DNA of 64,000 bases. Origin: Roseomonas nitratireducens. GTDB lineage: Bacteria > Pseudomonadota > Alphaproteobacteria > Acetobacterales > Acetobacteraceae. The stretch lies in contig NZ_JAGIYZ010000005.1 in assembly GCF_017813355.1 (NCBI RefSeq), forward strand, positions 1-64,000, written 5' to 3'. The translations under genes were made by a program, and so were the position numbers. Below the pieces are notes generated by a model. It did not search any database. It worked only from the letters and a program-made list of their open reading frames with translations, and was not told the origin of the DNA. Below, in pieces: positions 48,051 to 56,846 of the stretch; the first letter of the stretch is position 1, and every line of letters starts with the position of its first letter.

Positions 48051-48124
48051 CGCCCATGGGCGCGGCGCAGTGGGAGAGGGCGCGCGCCTCGGCCTAGACT
48101 GCGCGCGCAGCAGCAGGAGCCGCC

Positions 48125-49288
48125 ATGTCGCCCTTCGTCCCCGGCACGTCGATCCGCATCGAGGGCCGCGCCGGCGGCCCGCTCTCGGGCCTGACCTTCG
48201 CGGCCAAGGACCTGTTCGACGTCGCCGGCCACCCGACCGGCGGCGGCAATCCGGACTGGGCGCGGCAGAACCCGATCCCGGACCGCCATGCCTGGGCGGT
48301 GCAGGCGCTGCTCGATGCCGGCTGCACGCTCATCGGCAAGACCATCACGGACGAGGTCTCGCTCGGGATCCTCGGCGAGAACGCCTTCGAGGGCACGCCG
48401 CTCAACCCCGCCGCGCCCGGACACGTGCCGGGCGGGTCCTCCTCGGGGTCCGCCAGCGCGGTGGCGCAGGGGCTGTGCGACACGGCGCTGGGGACGGATA
48501 CCGGCGGGTCGGTGCGCGTGCCGGCTTCGTTCTGCGGGCTCTACGGCATCCGTCCCACGCATGGGCGGCTCGACCTGACGGGGATGCTGCCGCAGGCGCC
48601 GACATCCGACACGACCGGCTGGTTCGCCCGCGACGCGGCGACCTTCGCGCGCGTCTCCGCCGTGCTGCTGGGGGAGGAGACGCCGCCCGCGCGCCCGACG
48701 CGGCTGATCGTCGCGACGGATGCCTTCGGGATCGCGGACGCCGAGACGGCCGAGGCGCTGCAGCCGATGCTCGCGCGGCTGAAGCGCCTGGTGCCGGACT
48801 GGCGGGAGGAGGTGATGGCGCCGCCCGGCCTCGCCGCCTGGTCGCGCGCCCAGCGCACGCTGCAGCCCGTCGAGGCCTGGGAAACCTTCCGCCCCTGGGT
48901 CGAGCGCGACAATCCGCGCTTCGCCTTCAACGTCGCGCGCGGGCTCGTGCTGGGCGCCACCATGCCGGAGGCCGAGCGCGGCTGGGCCGCGCTGACGCGG
49001 CGGGAAGCGCGCGGGCGGCTGCGCGGGCTGCTGCCGCCGGGGACCGTGCTGGCGCTGCCCACCACGCCTTTCCCGGCGCCGAAGGCCGGCTTGCCGCTGG
49101 CGGAACTCGAGCCGATCCGCGCCCTGATCAACCTGCTCTGCGCGCAGGGCGGGCTCGCCGGGCATCCGCAGGTGAGCATCCCCGGCGCGACGGTGGGCGG
49201 GCATCCGGTCGGGCTTTCGCTGATCGCCGCGCGGGGCGCCGATGCGCTGCTGGTCGGGACCTGCCTGGCGCTGGCGGAGACCGCGTGA
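48125..49288 (+). CDS. Amidase signature family enzyme
   Basis: Amidase of 387 residues, at the short end of the family. The Ser-cisSer-Lys triad is visible: K28 in FAAKDLFD, the serines of PGGSSSGSASAV (about 105-107) and the nucleophile S129 in GTDTGGSVRVPASFCGLYG. The substrate (an amide, carbamate or aryl amide) is undetermined. About 75 bases separate it from the P-type ATPase gene. Cytoplasmic, no signal peptide. Confidence 0.9.
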   Translation: MSPFVPGTSIRIEGRAGGPLSGLTFAAKDLFDVAGHPTGGGNPDWARQNPIPDRHAWAVQALLDAGCTLIGKTITDEVSLGILGENAFEGTPLNPAAPGHVPGGSSSGSASAVAQGLCDTALGTDTGGSVRVPASFCGLYGIRPTHGRLDLTGMLPQAPTSDTTGWFARDAATFARVSAVLLGEETPPARPTRLIVATDAFGIADAETAEALQPMLARLKRLVPDWREEVMAPPGLAAWSRAQRTLQPVEAWETFRPWVERDNPRFAFNVARGLVLGATMPEAERGWAALTRREARGRLRGLLPPGTVLALPTTPFPAPKAGLPLAELEPIRALINLLCAQGGLAGHPQVSIPGATVGGHPVGLSLIAARGADALLVGTCLALAETA

Positions 49289-49423
49289 TGGCGGCGACAT
49301 CCCCGGTGTGCCGGCGGAGGTCCGCGCATTGTCCGGGCGCTGCGAGCGGGTTCTGATCGACCCCGGACGGCGCCGAAGGTCCCGCCGCCGCGAATCCCCT
49401 CCTGCCGAAGATCGCGCTGCGCC

Positions 49424-50779
49424 ATGATGGACAAGGCGCGGAGGATGCGGATGCGGCGGACAGGGTTGTGGCTCTTGCTCGGCATCGCGGCCATCCCGGC
49501 AGCCTTGGCGCAGGACGCGCCGCCCAACATGCGGCCGGGCTGGGAACGCCAGCTGGAACGCGTGGTGGGCGGGCCGGAAGGCGCCGTGGTGCTGCGCGTG
49601 GGGGACATCGACAATCTCGGCTTCGGGTGGCCGGATGGCTACGATCCCTTCTCGGGCCGCAGCAGCGACGTGCATCCCTGGCCCTTCGCGCCCGCCGCGG
49701 GCGACGCGCCCGGCACCGACCGGATCATGGTGGGCAGCGGCGTGCGCTATCCGCTCGACCCCGACGGCCCGGCGGGGGACGGCTACCACGCGGAAACCGG
49801 GCGGCCCGCCAATGCGCCGCAGCCCATCGCCATCCCGATGGGGGAAGTGCCCGCCTTCCGCCGCGCCTTCCTGCAGATGTTCGTCGATGACTTCCAGGCG
49901 CCGACCTGGGGCGGCGCCTTCCAGGTCTCGCTGAACGGCACGCGGATCCCCGCGCTCGACACGGCGCTGAACGCGCTCGACCAGACGGGTCCGGTCGGCA
50001 AGCTGCTGACCATGGCGGTGCCGCCCGAGTTCCACGGCCTGCTGCGCGCCGGCACGCTCACGCTGCTGGTCGACGACCCATCGAGCGGCGCGCGCGACGG
50101 CTTCGCCATCGATTTCGTCCGCGTCATCCTGGACCCGCGGTTCCGCAATCCCGCTGCGCTCGACGTCACGGTGGTGGATCGCGCGGACGGGCGCCGCCTG
50201 CCGGGCGCCGCCATCGCGACGCTCGACCTTTCGGCGCGGGCGGATCGGGAGGGGCGCGCGATGTTCCGGGACCTGCCGGGCGGACTTCTCGTCGTCTCCG
50301 CCAGCGCGGAGGGCTACGAGGACGGCACCGCGGTGGCGGAGTTGATCGTGGGGGAGACAGGCACGGCGCAGGTCGAGCTCACCCGCCGCCCGCGCCCGCC
50401 CGCCGCGGCCGAGCTGCGCGAGGAACTCCGGCGCGAGGGCCGCGTCGTGCTGCGCGGCATCCGCTTCGACACGGACAGCGCCGTGCCGCGCCCGGACAGC
50501 CTGCCGGACCTCGAGGCGCTGCTCGCGCTGATCCGCGAGACGCCGGGCAATGCGCCCTGGCGGATCGAAGGCCATACGGACAGCACCGGCGGGGGCGCCC
50601 ACAACCGGCGCCTGTCGGAAGCGCGGGCGCGCGCCGTGGCCGAATGGCTCGCCGCGCGGGGCGTGCCCGCGGCGCGGCTGCGGCCCGCGGGCTTCGGCGC
50701 GGAGCGCGCCGTGGCGGAGAACACCTCGATCGCCGGGCGCGCGCTGAACCGGCGCGTCGAGGCCGCGCTGGAGCCCTGA
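49424..50779 (+). CDS. OmpA-domain envelope protein with uncharacterised N-terminal region
   Basis: Exported protein of 451 residues. ATGs at 49424, 49427, 49445 and 49451 precede a signal peptide ending AALAQ. The region at about 45-240 has an unfamiliar fold with GDIDNLGFGWPDGYDPFSGR and FAIDFVRVILDP. Next comes a carboxypeptidase-regulatory-like beta domain (VTVVDRADGRRLPGAAIATLDL, about 245-320). From about 340 an OmpA C-terminal peptidoglycan-binding domain follows: IRFDTDSAVPRPDS, IEGHTDSTGGGAHNRRLSEARARAVAEWL (by parts). Likely an outer-membrane-associated, peptidoglycan-anchored protein. Confidence 0.8.
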   Translation: MMDKARRMRMRRTGLWLLLGIAAIPAALAQDAPPNMRPGWERQLERVVGGPEGAVVLRVGDIDNLGFGWPDGYDPFSGRSSDVHPWPFAPAAGDAPGTDRIMVGSGVRYPLDPDGPAGDGYHAETGRPANAPQPIAIPMGEVPAFRRAFLQMFVDDFQAPTWGGAFQVSLNGTRIPALDTALNALDQTGPVGKLLTMAVPPEFHGLLRAGTLTLLVDDPSSGARDGFAIDFVRVILDPRFRNPAALDVTVVDRADGRRLPGAAIATLDLSARADREGRAMFRDLPGGLLVVSASAEGYEDGTAVAELIVGETGTAQVELTRRPRPPAAAELREELRREGRVVLRGIRFDTDSAVPRPDSLPDLEALLALIRETPGNAPWRIEGHTDSTGGGAHNRRLSEARARAVAEWLAARGVPAARLRPAGFGAERAVAENTSIAGRALNRRVEAALEP

Positions 50780-50797
50780 CGCGCCGTCGGCGGCGGG

Positions 50798-52042
50798 TCA
50801 GATCGCGCGGTTGGCCCGCGCGACGACCGCCTCGAACAGCACCTGGCAGCCATCGGCGGCTTCCTCGGGCAGGATGCTCTCGGCCTCGTTGTGCGACAGC
50901 CCGTCCTTGCAGGGGGTGAAGATCATCGCCGTGGGGATGCTGCGCGCGACATAGACGGCGTCGTGGCCGGCGCCGGAGATGATCTCCCGCGCCGGAAGGT
51001 TCAGCCGCCGCGCCGCCTGCCGCACCAGGTCGACGCAGGACGGGTCGAAGGGCTGGGCCGGGATGCGGAACAGCTCGGTCAGCTCGAGCCGGCAGCCGGT
51101 CTCGGCCACCAGCCGAGCGGCTTGCTCGGGGAAGCTGGCGGCGAGGCCGAGGATCTGCTCGTCCGACGGGTGGCGGAACTCGACGCTGAAGCGCACCTCC
51201 CCGGGGACGACGTTGCGGGAGGGGCTGGCGATCTGCAGGAAGCCGACCGTGCCGCGGCCGTCCTCCCCGCGCGCGCGCATCAGCTGGTCGACCAGCGTGA
51301 CGACCCGTGCGGCGGCGACCAGCGCATCCTTGCGCGCCGACGGCGGCGTGGTGCCGGCATGGCTGTCCTGGCCGACGATCACCGCGTCGTACCAGACCTG
51401 CGCCTGCGCGCCGGTGACGACGCCGATGCGCTTCTCCTCGCGCTCGAGGATCGGGCCCTGCTCGATGTGCAGTTCGAAATAGGCGTCGGCGGGGAAGGGC
51501 TTCGCCGCGTGCGCGCCCTTGTAGCCGATCGTGTCCAGCGCTTCGGACACCGACACGCCGTCCACGTCGCGCAGGCCATAGGCCTTCTCGAGCGGGTAGA
51601 TGCCGGCCCAGGTGCCGCTGCCCATCAGCGAATGGCCGAAGCGGCTGCCTTCCTCATCCGTCCAGTTCACCAGCTCGATCGGCGCCTCGGTCGTGATGTT
51701 GAGGTCGTGCAGCGTGCGCATCACCTCCAGCCCCGCGATGACGCCGAGCGCGCCGTCGAACTTGCCGCCCGTGGGCTGGCTGTCGAGGTGGCTGCCCATC
51801 AGCACCGGCAGGCGCTTCGGGTCGCGGCCCTCGCGGCGGGCGAACATGTTGCCGATCGCGTCCACGCGCACCGTCAGGCCGAGCGCCTCGCACCAGCCCT
51901 TGAAGCGGTCGCGGCCCTGGCGGTCGACATCCGAAAGCGTCAGGCGCTTCACGCCGCCCTTGGGCGTCGCGCCGATCTCGGCCATGGCCATCAGGCTGTC
52001 CCACAGCCGCTTGCCGTCGATGCGCTGGTTGGTGCCGCTCAT
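50798..52042 (-). CDS. Zn-dependent amidohydrolase (N-carbamoyl amino acid hydrolase/allantoate amidohydrolase family, M20)
   Basis: Cytoplasmic binuclear metal hydrolase of 414 residues that cleaves carbamoyl or ureido groups from amino acids or related compounds. Metal ligands are seen in MGSHLDSQPTGGKFDGALG (His and Asp), WTDEEGSRFG (Glu) and ELHIEQGPILE (His). SGAGHDAVYVAR and CKDGLSHNEAE near the C-terminus supply the remaining His. Beta-ureidopropionase, L-N-carbamoylase and allantoate amidohydrolase cannot be told apart here. It converges with the OmpA-domain gene, 18 bases between stops. Confidence 0.9.
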   Translation of the reverse strand: MSGTNQRIDGKRLWDSLMAMAEIGATPKGGVKRLTLSDVDRQGRDRFKGWCEALGLTVRVDAIGNMFARREGRDPKRLPVLMGSHLDSQPTGGKFDGALGVIAGLEVMRTLHDLNITTEAPIELVNWTDEEGSRFGHSLMGSGTWAGIYPLEKAYGLRDVDGVSVSEALDTIGYKGAHAAKPFPADAYFELHIEQGPILEREEKRIGVVTGAQAQVWYDAVIVGQDSHAGTTPPSARKDALVAAARVVTLVDQLMRARGEDGRGTVGFLQIASPSRNVVPGEVRFSVEFRHPSDEQILGLAASFPEQAARLVAETGCRLELTELFRIPAQPFDPSCVDLVRQAARRLNLPAREIISGAGHDAVYVARSIPTAMIFTPCKDGLSHNEAESILPEEAADGCQVLFEAVVARANRAI

Positions 52043-52432
52043 GCCTGCCTCGCTCGTCCGATCCGGGCCGCCGGGACTAAGGCCAAGGGCGGCGCCTGTC
52101 CACCTGCCGGCCGGTCGGGGGCGGTCGCCTCGAATACTTCCGGCAGGGCTACCAATATTGAAATTCCGCAGAAGTCATCCGTGATATCGGTGGCGGAAAA
52201 AAGTGTTAACGCAGAAGTCTTCCCAGCAATCACGAAAAATCGTGACGGCCCGGGGCGATCGCCGGCCTGCCCCAGTGTTGCCAGGATCTGCCCACATGTT
52301 GCCAAGGACGAGGGTCCGTGCTTTGAACCCCGTCCGAGTTACACACCCCGACGACCGGAAGATGCCTCCAGCGCCCCGCAAGGCGCTCCCCCCAACGGCT
52401 CCTGCAGCCAAGATCGCCACGGAGATGCGCCC
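52043..52432. promoter_or_regulatory. 390-base gene-free region with repeats, upstream of RlpA-like gene
   Basis: No convincing gene. Its centre (52150-52250) is AT-richer than anything nearby. It holds a direct repeat CGCAGAAGTC (52167-52176 and 52210-52219, 13 of 14 matching with flanks), the inverted pair TTCCGC (52164)/GCGGAA (52193), and a perfect hairpin TCACGA-AAAA-TCGTGA (52230-52245). TTGAAA (52158) and TGATAT (52182) form a loose promoter with 18-base spacing. The layout suggests a promoter with regulator sites serving the RlpA-like gene and perhaps the divergent hydrolase. Confidence 0.45.
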
Positions 52433-52903
52433 ATGGGGTCCCCCACCCTCGCCACGCACCCCCGCCGAAGGCCGCACCGTGCGGCCGGATGCACCGCCCT
52501 CCTGCTGGGCATGCTCGCCGCCGGATGCGCGGGCCCGATGCCGGAAGCCGATGCCCGGAGCGCCTCCTCCGAGGCGATGCGCGAAGCCGGCCCGTCCCAG
52601 GTCGGCGTCGCTTCCTACTACGCGCGGCACTTCAACGGGCGGCGCATGGCCAATGGGCGGCCCTTCGACCCGGCCTCCGACACCGTCGCGCATCGCACGC
52701 TGCCCTTCGGCACCGTCGTGCGGGTGACGAACCTCAGCAACGGTATCAGCGTGGTCGGCCGGGTGCAGGATCGCGGCCCCTGGACGCGCGGGCGCATCCT
52801 GGATGTCAGCCCGCGCATCGCGCGCGACCTCGACATGATGCGCAGCGGGCTCGCGCGCGTCGAAGTCGTGCCGGTGGTCGAGGTGGCCGAAGCGCGGGAC
52901 TGA
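52433..52903 (+). CDS. RlpA-like septal ring lipoprotein (DPBB domain)
   Basis: Lipoprotein of 156 residues. A signal peptide with lipobox LAAGC (Cys about 30) is followed by a double-psi beta-barrel: VGVASYYARHFNGRRMANGRPFDP, HRTLPFGTVVRVTNLSNG and VVGRVQDRGPWTRGRILDVSP (each quoted in part). The conserved His and Asp of RlpA lytic transglycosylases are present. The SPOR domain of classical RlpA is absent, so this is a short form. GGAG lies eight bases before the ATG. Confidence 0.9.
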   Translation: MGSPTLATHPRRRPHRAAGCTALLLGMLAAGCAGPMPEADARSASSEAMREAGPSQVGVASYYARHFNGRRMANGRPFDPASDTVAHRTLPFGTVVRVTNLSNGISVVGRVQDRGPWTRGRILDVSPRIARDLDMMRSGLARVEVVPVVEVAEARD

Positions 52904-52905
52904 AC

Positions 52906-52940
52906 CCGACCGCGCGAAGGACGAACCTTCGCACGGTCGG
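52906..52940 (+). terminator. Long hairpin terminator after RlpA-like gene
   Basis: CCGACCG-C-GCGAAGG, loop ACGAA, CCTTCGC-A-CGGTCGG: a 15-bp stem with one central C/A mismatch, two bases after the stop. No T-run. It can also act for the convergent minus-strand transcript. Confidence 0.6.
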
Positions 52941-53045
52941 CATCGGTAGGCTCGTTCGGCGCGCGGCAGCCCCGCCGGCCCCGCGCGCGATACTCTCAGA
53001 ACAAGCGGCAAGCGGAGGCCACGGTCCCGCGCCTCCGCCCCCGGT

Positions 53046-54266
53046 TCAGCGCACCAGCGGGCAGCCGCCCTCGGCCAGCGGCCGGAAGGCCTCGTTCGCC
53101 GGGATGGTCTGAACCACCTCCAGCAGGTCCCATTCCCCGCGCGCCTGGCGCGGCTGCTTCGCCCGCATCAGGTACATGTCGCGCATCACGCGGCCATCGA
53201 TGCGCAGGCTGCCGTTGGTCGTCATGAAGTCGTTGATCGGCATCTCCCGCATCTTGGCCATGACGGCCTGGGAGGCATCGGTGCCCGCCGCCTGCACCGC
53301 CTTGAGGTAGTGCGTCACCGCACCCCACATGCTCGCCTGGAACATGGTCGGCGGGCGGCCATGGATGCGGGCGAAGCGTTCGGAATAGGCGCGCGTCGCG
53401 TCGTTCTGGTCCCAGTAATAGGCTTCGGTGAAGACCATGCCCTGCGCGGTCTCGAGCCCGATCGCCTTCACATTCGTCAGCAGGCAGAGCAGCGCCGCGG
53501 GCTGGATGCCGCGCCGCGTCAGGCCGAACTCGCCCATCTGCTTGACGATGTTGATGAAGTCCGTCCCCGCCGCGGCGATGCCCACCACATTGGCGCCGGA
53601 CTGCGCGGCACGCACCAGGTGCGAGGAATAGTCGGTCTCGCCCAGCGGCGCCCGCGCGCTGCCCACCACCTGCCCGCCCAGCTGGCGGATCACGGCGGCC
53701 GCGTTGGCTTCCAGCGAATGGCCGAAGGCGTAGTCGGATGTGATGAAGTACCAGCGCCGCCCGCCGCCCTGCATCACCGCGCCGACCGTCCCGCGCGCCA
53801 GCGCGTAGTTGTCGTAGGTCCAGTGCACGCCGAAGGGGGAGCAGCCCGGCCCGGTCAGGTCCGTCGTGCCGGCGGCGACCACCACGTCGATCTTCTGCTT
53901 TTCGCGCGCGAGGTTCTGCACGGCCAGCGCGACCGCCGAATTGCCCAGGCCGAAGATCGCATCGACGCGTTCCTGGTCGTACCAGCGCCGCGCGATGGAA
54001 AGCCCGACATCGGGCCGGTTCTGCAGGTCGCCATAGACCAGCTCGATCGGCATGCCGTTCACGCGGCCGCCGAAATCCTCGACCGCGAGCCGGGCGGACA
54101 CCACGTCCCCCATGCCCTGCTGGTCGGCGAAGACGCCCGACATGTCGTCGAGCACGCCGATCTTGACCACGCCGTCCGAGATGCCGGACTGCGCGCGCCC
54201 TTCGGACGGACTGATCGCGACGAGCGGCAGGGCCGCCGCGCCGGCCAGGAGATGCCTGCGGTTCAT
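53046..54266 (-). CDS. Branched-chain amino acid-type ABC substrate-binding protein (Peripla_BP_6)
   Basis: Periplasmic type I binding protein of 406 residues. Signal peptide MNRRHLLAGAAALPLVAISP with an RR motif, then VVKIGVLDDMSGVFADQQGMG, AVEDFGGRVNGMPIELVYGD, RVDAIFGLGNSAVALAVQ and the hinge LGETDYSSHLVRAAQSGANVV (in parts). This is the Leu/Ile/Val or urea/amide binding-protein class. No permease or ATPase genes adjoin it, so it is an orphan receptor. The next gene upstream encodes a second, unrelated binding protein. Confidence 0.88.
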   Translation of the reverse strand: MNRRHLLAGAAALPLVAISPSEGRAQSGISDGVVKIGVLDDMSGVFADQQGMGDVVSARLAVEDFGGRVNGMPIELVYGDLQNRPDVGLSIARRWYDQERVDAIFGLGNSAVALAVQNLAREKQKIDVVVAAGTTDLTGPGCSPFGVHWTYDNYALARGTVGAVMQGGGRRWYFITSDYAFGHSLEANAAAVIRQLGGQVVGSARAPLGETDYSSHLVRAAQSGANVVGIAAAGTDFINIVKQMGEFGLTRRGIQPAALLCLLTNVKAIGLETAQGMVFTEAYYWDQNDATRAYSERFARIHGRPPTMFQASMWGAVTHYLKAVQAAGTDASQAVMAKMREMPINDFMTTNGSLRIDGRVMRDMYLMRAKQPRQARGEWDLLEVVQTIPANEAFRPLAEGGCPLVR

Positions 54267-54339
54267 GGGTGTGTTTCCTTCCCCTTTGGATGGTTCTTGG
54301 CCGGCATCATGGCACGGGTGCGCGCCACGGCCAGGGGGG

Positions 54340-55095
54340 TCAGCCGGTGGCGAAACCCGCGGCCCGGAAGCGCGCCTGCCCGTCCGGCCCCGCAAGATGA
54401 GTGAGGAAGGCGAGCGCGCCCTCCCGGTCCGCCGCGCGCGCATGCACGGCGCCGAGATAGGCGGTGACGAGCTGCGCGCTGTCCGGCAGCGGCCCGACCA
54501 GCACGGCGCCGGGCACGGCGATGATCTCGCTGACCTGGGAGAGCGCGAGCGCCGCGCGCCCTTCCGCCACCGCCTGCACGGCCGCACCGCCGCCGGGGAA
54601 GACCAGCGTGCGGGGGCGCATCTGCTCGGCGATGCCCAGGCGCTCGATCAGCCTGGCGGCATGGGTGCCCGCGGTCGCGCCCGTCGCCGGGTCCGAATGG
54701 GCGATGACGGGGGCGGCGAGGATCGCCGCGCGCAGCGCCGCCTCGGTCGAGATGTCGGGCAGCGGCGCGCCCTGCCGTACGGCGGCGCCGATCAGCATGC
54801 GGCCGAGCTCGCGCCGCGTGCCGCCGTCGAGGATTCCGTCGGCGGCGAGGCGTTCGACCTGCGACGCGCTGTTCAGCACCAGGTCCGCGGCCTCCCCTTC
54901 GCGCAGCCGCCGCGCGACCACGCCGGCATTGGCGTTCTCGAAGGCGATGGCGCGGCCGGTCCGGGCGGTGAAGGCGGCGGCGAGGTCGCGCGTCGAGGCG
55001 GCGACGGCCCCGGTGCCGAGCACGCGCAGCGGCGCGGCCTGGGCCCGCGCGGCGAAGGGCAGGGCGAGCGCCCCCAGAAGCAGGCGTCGATGCAT
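54340..55095 (-). CDS. ModA-like extracellular solute-binding protein
   Basis: Type II periplasmic binding protein of 251 residues with a signal peptide ending AARAQA. The pattern LRVLGTGAVAASTRDLAAAFTARTG, FENANAGVVARRLREGEAADLVLNSASQVERLAADG (by parts) and GPLPDSAQLVTAYLGAVHA follows the molybdate-binding-protein superfamily. The oxyanion-binding Ser positions of true ModA (GSL...) appear as GTGAVAAS, so molybdate is uncertain. It has no transporter partners and lies 73 bases upstream of the Peripla_BP_6 gene. Divergent from the aldolase. Confidence 0.82.
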   Translation of the reverse strand: MHRRLLLGALALPFAARAQAAPLRVLGTGAVAASTRDLAAAFTARTGRAIAFENANAGVVARRLREGEAADLVLNSASQVERLAADGILDGGTRRELGRMLIGAAVRQGAPLPDISTEAALRAAILAAPVIAHSDPATGATAGTHAARLIERLGIAEQMRPRTLVFPGGGAAVQAVAEGRAALALSQVSEIIAVPGAVLVGPLPDSAQLVTAYLGAVHARAADREGALAFLTHLAGPDGQARFRAAGFATG

Positions 55096-55173
55096 GGCCG
55101 GTTCCTCCCGGGCCGATCTTGCCCGCGCGGCCGCCCGGGTGGAACCTGCCGTCACCTGATCGGGAGACCCACC

Positions 55174-55962
55174 ATGGCCCATGCCCTCGGCGCCCCTGGC
55201 GCCCCTGCCGTGCTGCGCAACACGGAACTCGACGCGGATGCGGTGCGCCAGGCGCGCATCGACCTCGCCGCCTGCTTCCGCATGGCATCGCGGCTCGGCC
55301 TGCATGAAGGCATCTGCAACCACTTCTCCTTCGTGGTGCCGGGGCGCGACGACCTGTTCCTGGTGAACCCCTATGGCTGGGCGTTCAGCGAGATCACCGC
55401 CTCCCGCCTGCTGGTCTGCGACTTCAACGGCAATGTGATCGCGGGCGATGGCGTGCCCGAGGCGACCGCCTTCTTCATCCATGCGCGGATGCACAAGAAC
55501 GTCGCGCGCGCCAAGGCCGCCTTCCACACCCACATGCCGAACGCGACCGCGCTCGCCATGCTGGAAGGCCCGCCGCTCGTCTGGGCGGGGCAGAGCGCGC
55601 TGAAGTTCTACGGCCGCACCGTGGTGGACGAGGAATATGGCGGCCTGGCGCTGGACGAGAAGGAAGGCGACCGCATCGCGGCCAGCATCGGCGACGCCGA
55701 CATCGTCTTCATGAAGAACCACGGCGTGATGGTGGTCGGGCCCTCGATCGCCGAGGCCTGGGACGACCTGTACTACCTGGAACGCGCGGCGGAGGTGCAG
55801 CGCATGGCGATGGCGACCGGCCGCGCGCTCAAGCCAGTGCCGGCCGAACTCGCCGCGAAGACCTACGCCCAGATGCGCGAAGGGGACCGCGACAGCGCGC
55901 GGCTGCACCTGGAAAGCATCAAGCGCATCCTCGCGCGCGAAGAGCCGGACTTCATGCATTGA
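55174..55962 (+). CDS. Class II aldolase/adducin family protein
   Basis: Zn-dependent aldolase-fold protein of 262 residues. GLHEGICNHFSF, VNPYGWAFSEITASRLL, the metal-binding AFHTHMPNATALAML and MKNHGVMVVGPSIAEAWDDLYYLERAAE (by parts) supply the three His ligands. Fuculose-phosphate aldolase-like enzymes and decarboxylases share this fold; the sequence resembles the larger, adducin-like bacterial members rather than FucA. Its stop overlaps the start of the EamA permease gene (TTGA), suggesting a shared role in metabolite efflux or uptake. Confidence 0.85.
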   Translation: MAHALGAPGAPAVLRNTELDADAVRQARIDLAACFRMASRLGLHEGICNHFSFVVPGRDDLFLVNPYGWAFSEITASRLLVCDFNGNVIAGDGVPEATAFFIHARMHKNVARAKAAFHTHMPNATALAMLEGPPLVWAGQSALKFYGRTVVDEEYGGLALDEKEGDRIAASIGDADIVFMKNHGVMVVGPSIAEAWDDLYYLERAAEVQRMAMATGRALKPVPAELAAKTYAQMREGDRDSARLHLESIKRILAREEPDFMH

Positions 55963-56846
55963 CCCGACCGGCCCCGCGCGGCGCGGACCCCGCGGGGCTG
56001 CTGCTGCTGGTCGTGACGAGCCTCGGCTGGGGGCTCAACTGGCCGGCGATGAAGCTGCTGCTCGAGGAACTCGGCGTGCTGAGCACGCGCTCGGCCGGCG
56101 GCATCCTCGGCTGCCTCACGCTGCTGGTGGTCGCGCTCGTGCGGCGGGAGGCGCTGTCGGTCCCGCGCGCGCTGTGGCCGCGGCTCGTGCTCGTCTCGCT
56201 GCTGAACGTGACGGCCTGGATGGGGCTCGCCTCCTTCTCGCTGCTCTGGCTCGCGGCGGCGGAGGCGACGATCGTCTGCTACACCATGCCGGTCTGGGCC
56301 GCGCTGATGGCCTGGGCGGTGCTGGGCGAAAGGCCGGGCCCCGCGCGCGTCGCGGGGATGGTGCTCGCGCTGGCGGGGCTCGCGCTGCTCGTGCTCGGGC
56401 AGGGCGTCTCGGTGGGGATCGAGAAGCTGCCCGGCGTGGCGCTCGGCCTGTCCTCGGCGGTGCTCTTCTCGCTCGGCACGGTGGTGACGAAGCGCTGGCC
56501 GCTCGGCCTGCCGCCGACCTCCTCGGCCGTTTGGCAGGTGGGGATCGGCATCGCGCCGCTCACGGCCGCCGCCTTGATGGTCGACCCCTGGGCCTTCGAC
56601 ACGCTCTCGGCGCGCGGCTGGGGGCTGATCGCCTATGGCGGCGTCTTCGCGCTCGGCCTTTGCTACCTGTCGTGGTTCGCGGCGCTGCGGCGGCTGCCGG
56701 CCTCGCTCGCCTCGCTCGGCACGCTGATGACGCCTGTGGTGGGCGTCGCGGGCGCCGCGCTGTTCCTGGGCGAACCCTTCGGCTGGCGGGAGGCGACGGC
56801 GCTTGCGATGACGCTGACCGGCGTCGCGCTGGCGATGCGCGGCTAG
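55959..56846 (+). CDS. DMT-superfamily (EamA) permease
   Basis: This is a 10-helix inner-membrane transporter of 295 residues with two EamA repeats (about 13-143 and 155-293). The family feature E(A)xxxxYxMPVWAALMAW appears as EATIVCYTMPVWAALMAW, and the second repeat ends VVGVAGAALFLGEPFGWREA. The start is TTG 55959 overlapping the aldolase stop by 4 bases. No ATG occurs in the first 20 codons. The substrate is unknown; amino acids and metabolites are common for the family. It converges with panC with a 4-base 3' overlap. Confidence 0.86.
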   Translation: MTRPAPRGADPAGLLLLVVTSLGWGLNWPAMKLLLEELGVLSTRSAGGILGCLTLLVVALVRREALSVPRALWPRLVLVSLLNVTAWMGLASFSLLWLAAAEATIVCYTMPVWAALMAWAVLGERPGPARVAGMVLALAGLALLVLGQGVSVGIEKLPGVALGLSSAVLFSLGTVVTKRWPLGLPPTSSAVWQVGIGIAPLTAAALMVDPWAFDTLSARGWGLIAYGGVFALGLCYLSWFAALRRLPASLASLGTLMTPVVGVAGAALFLGEPFGWREATALAMTLTGVALAMRG

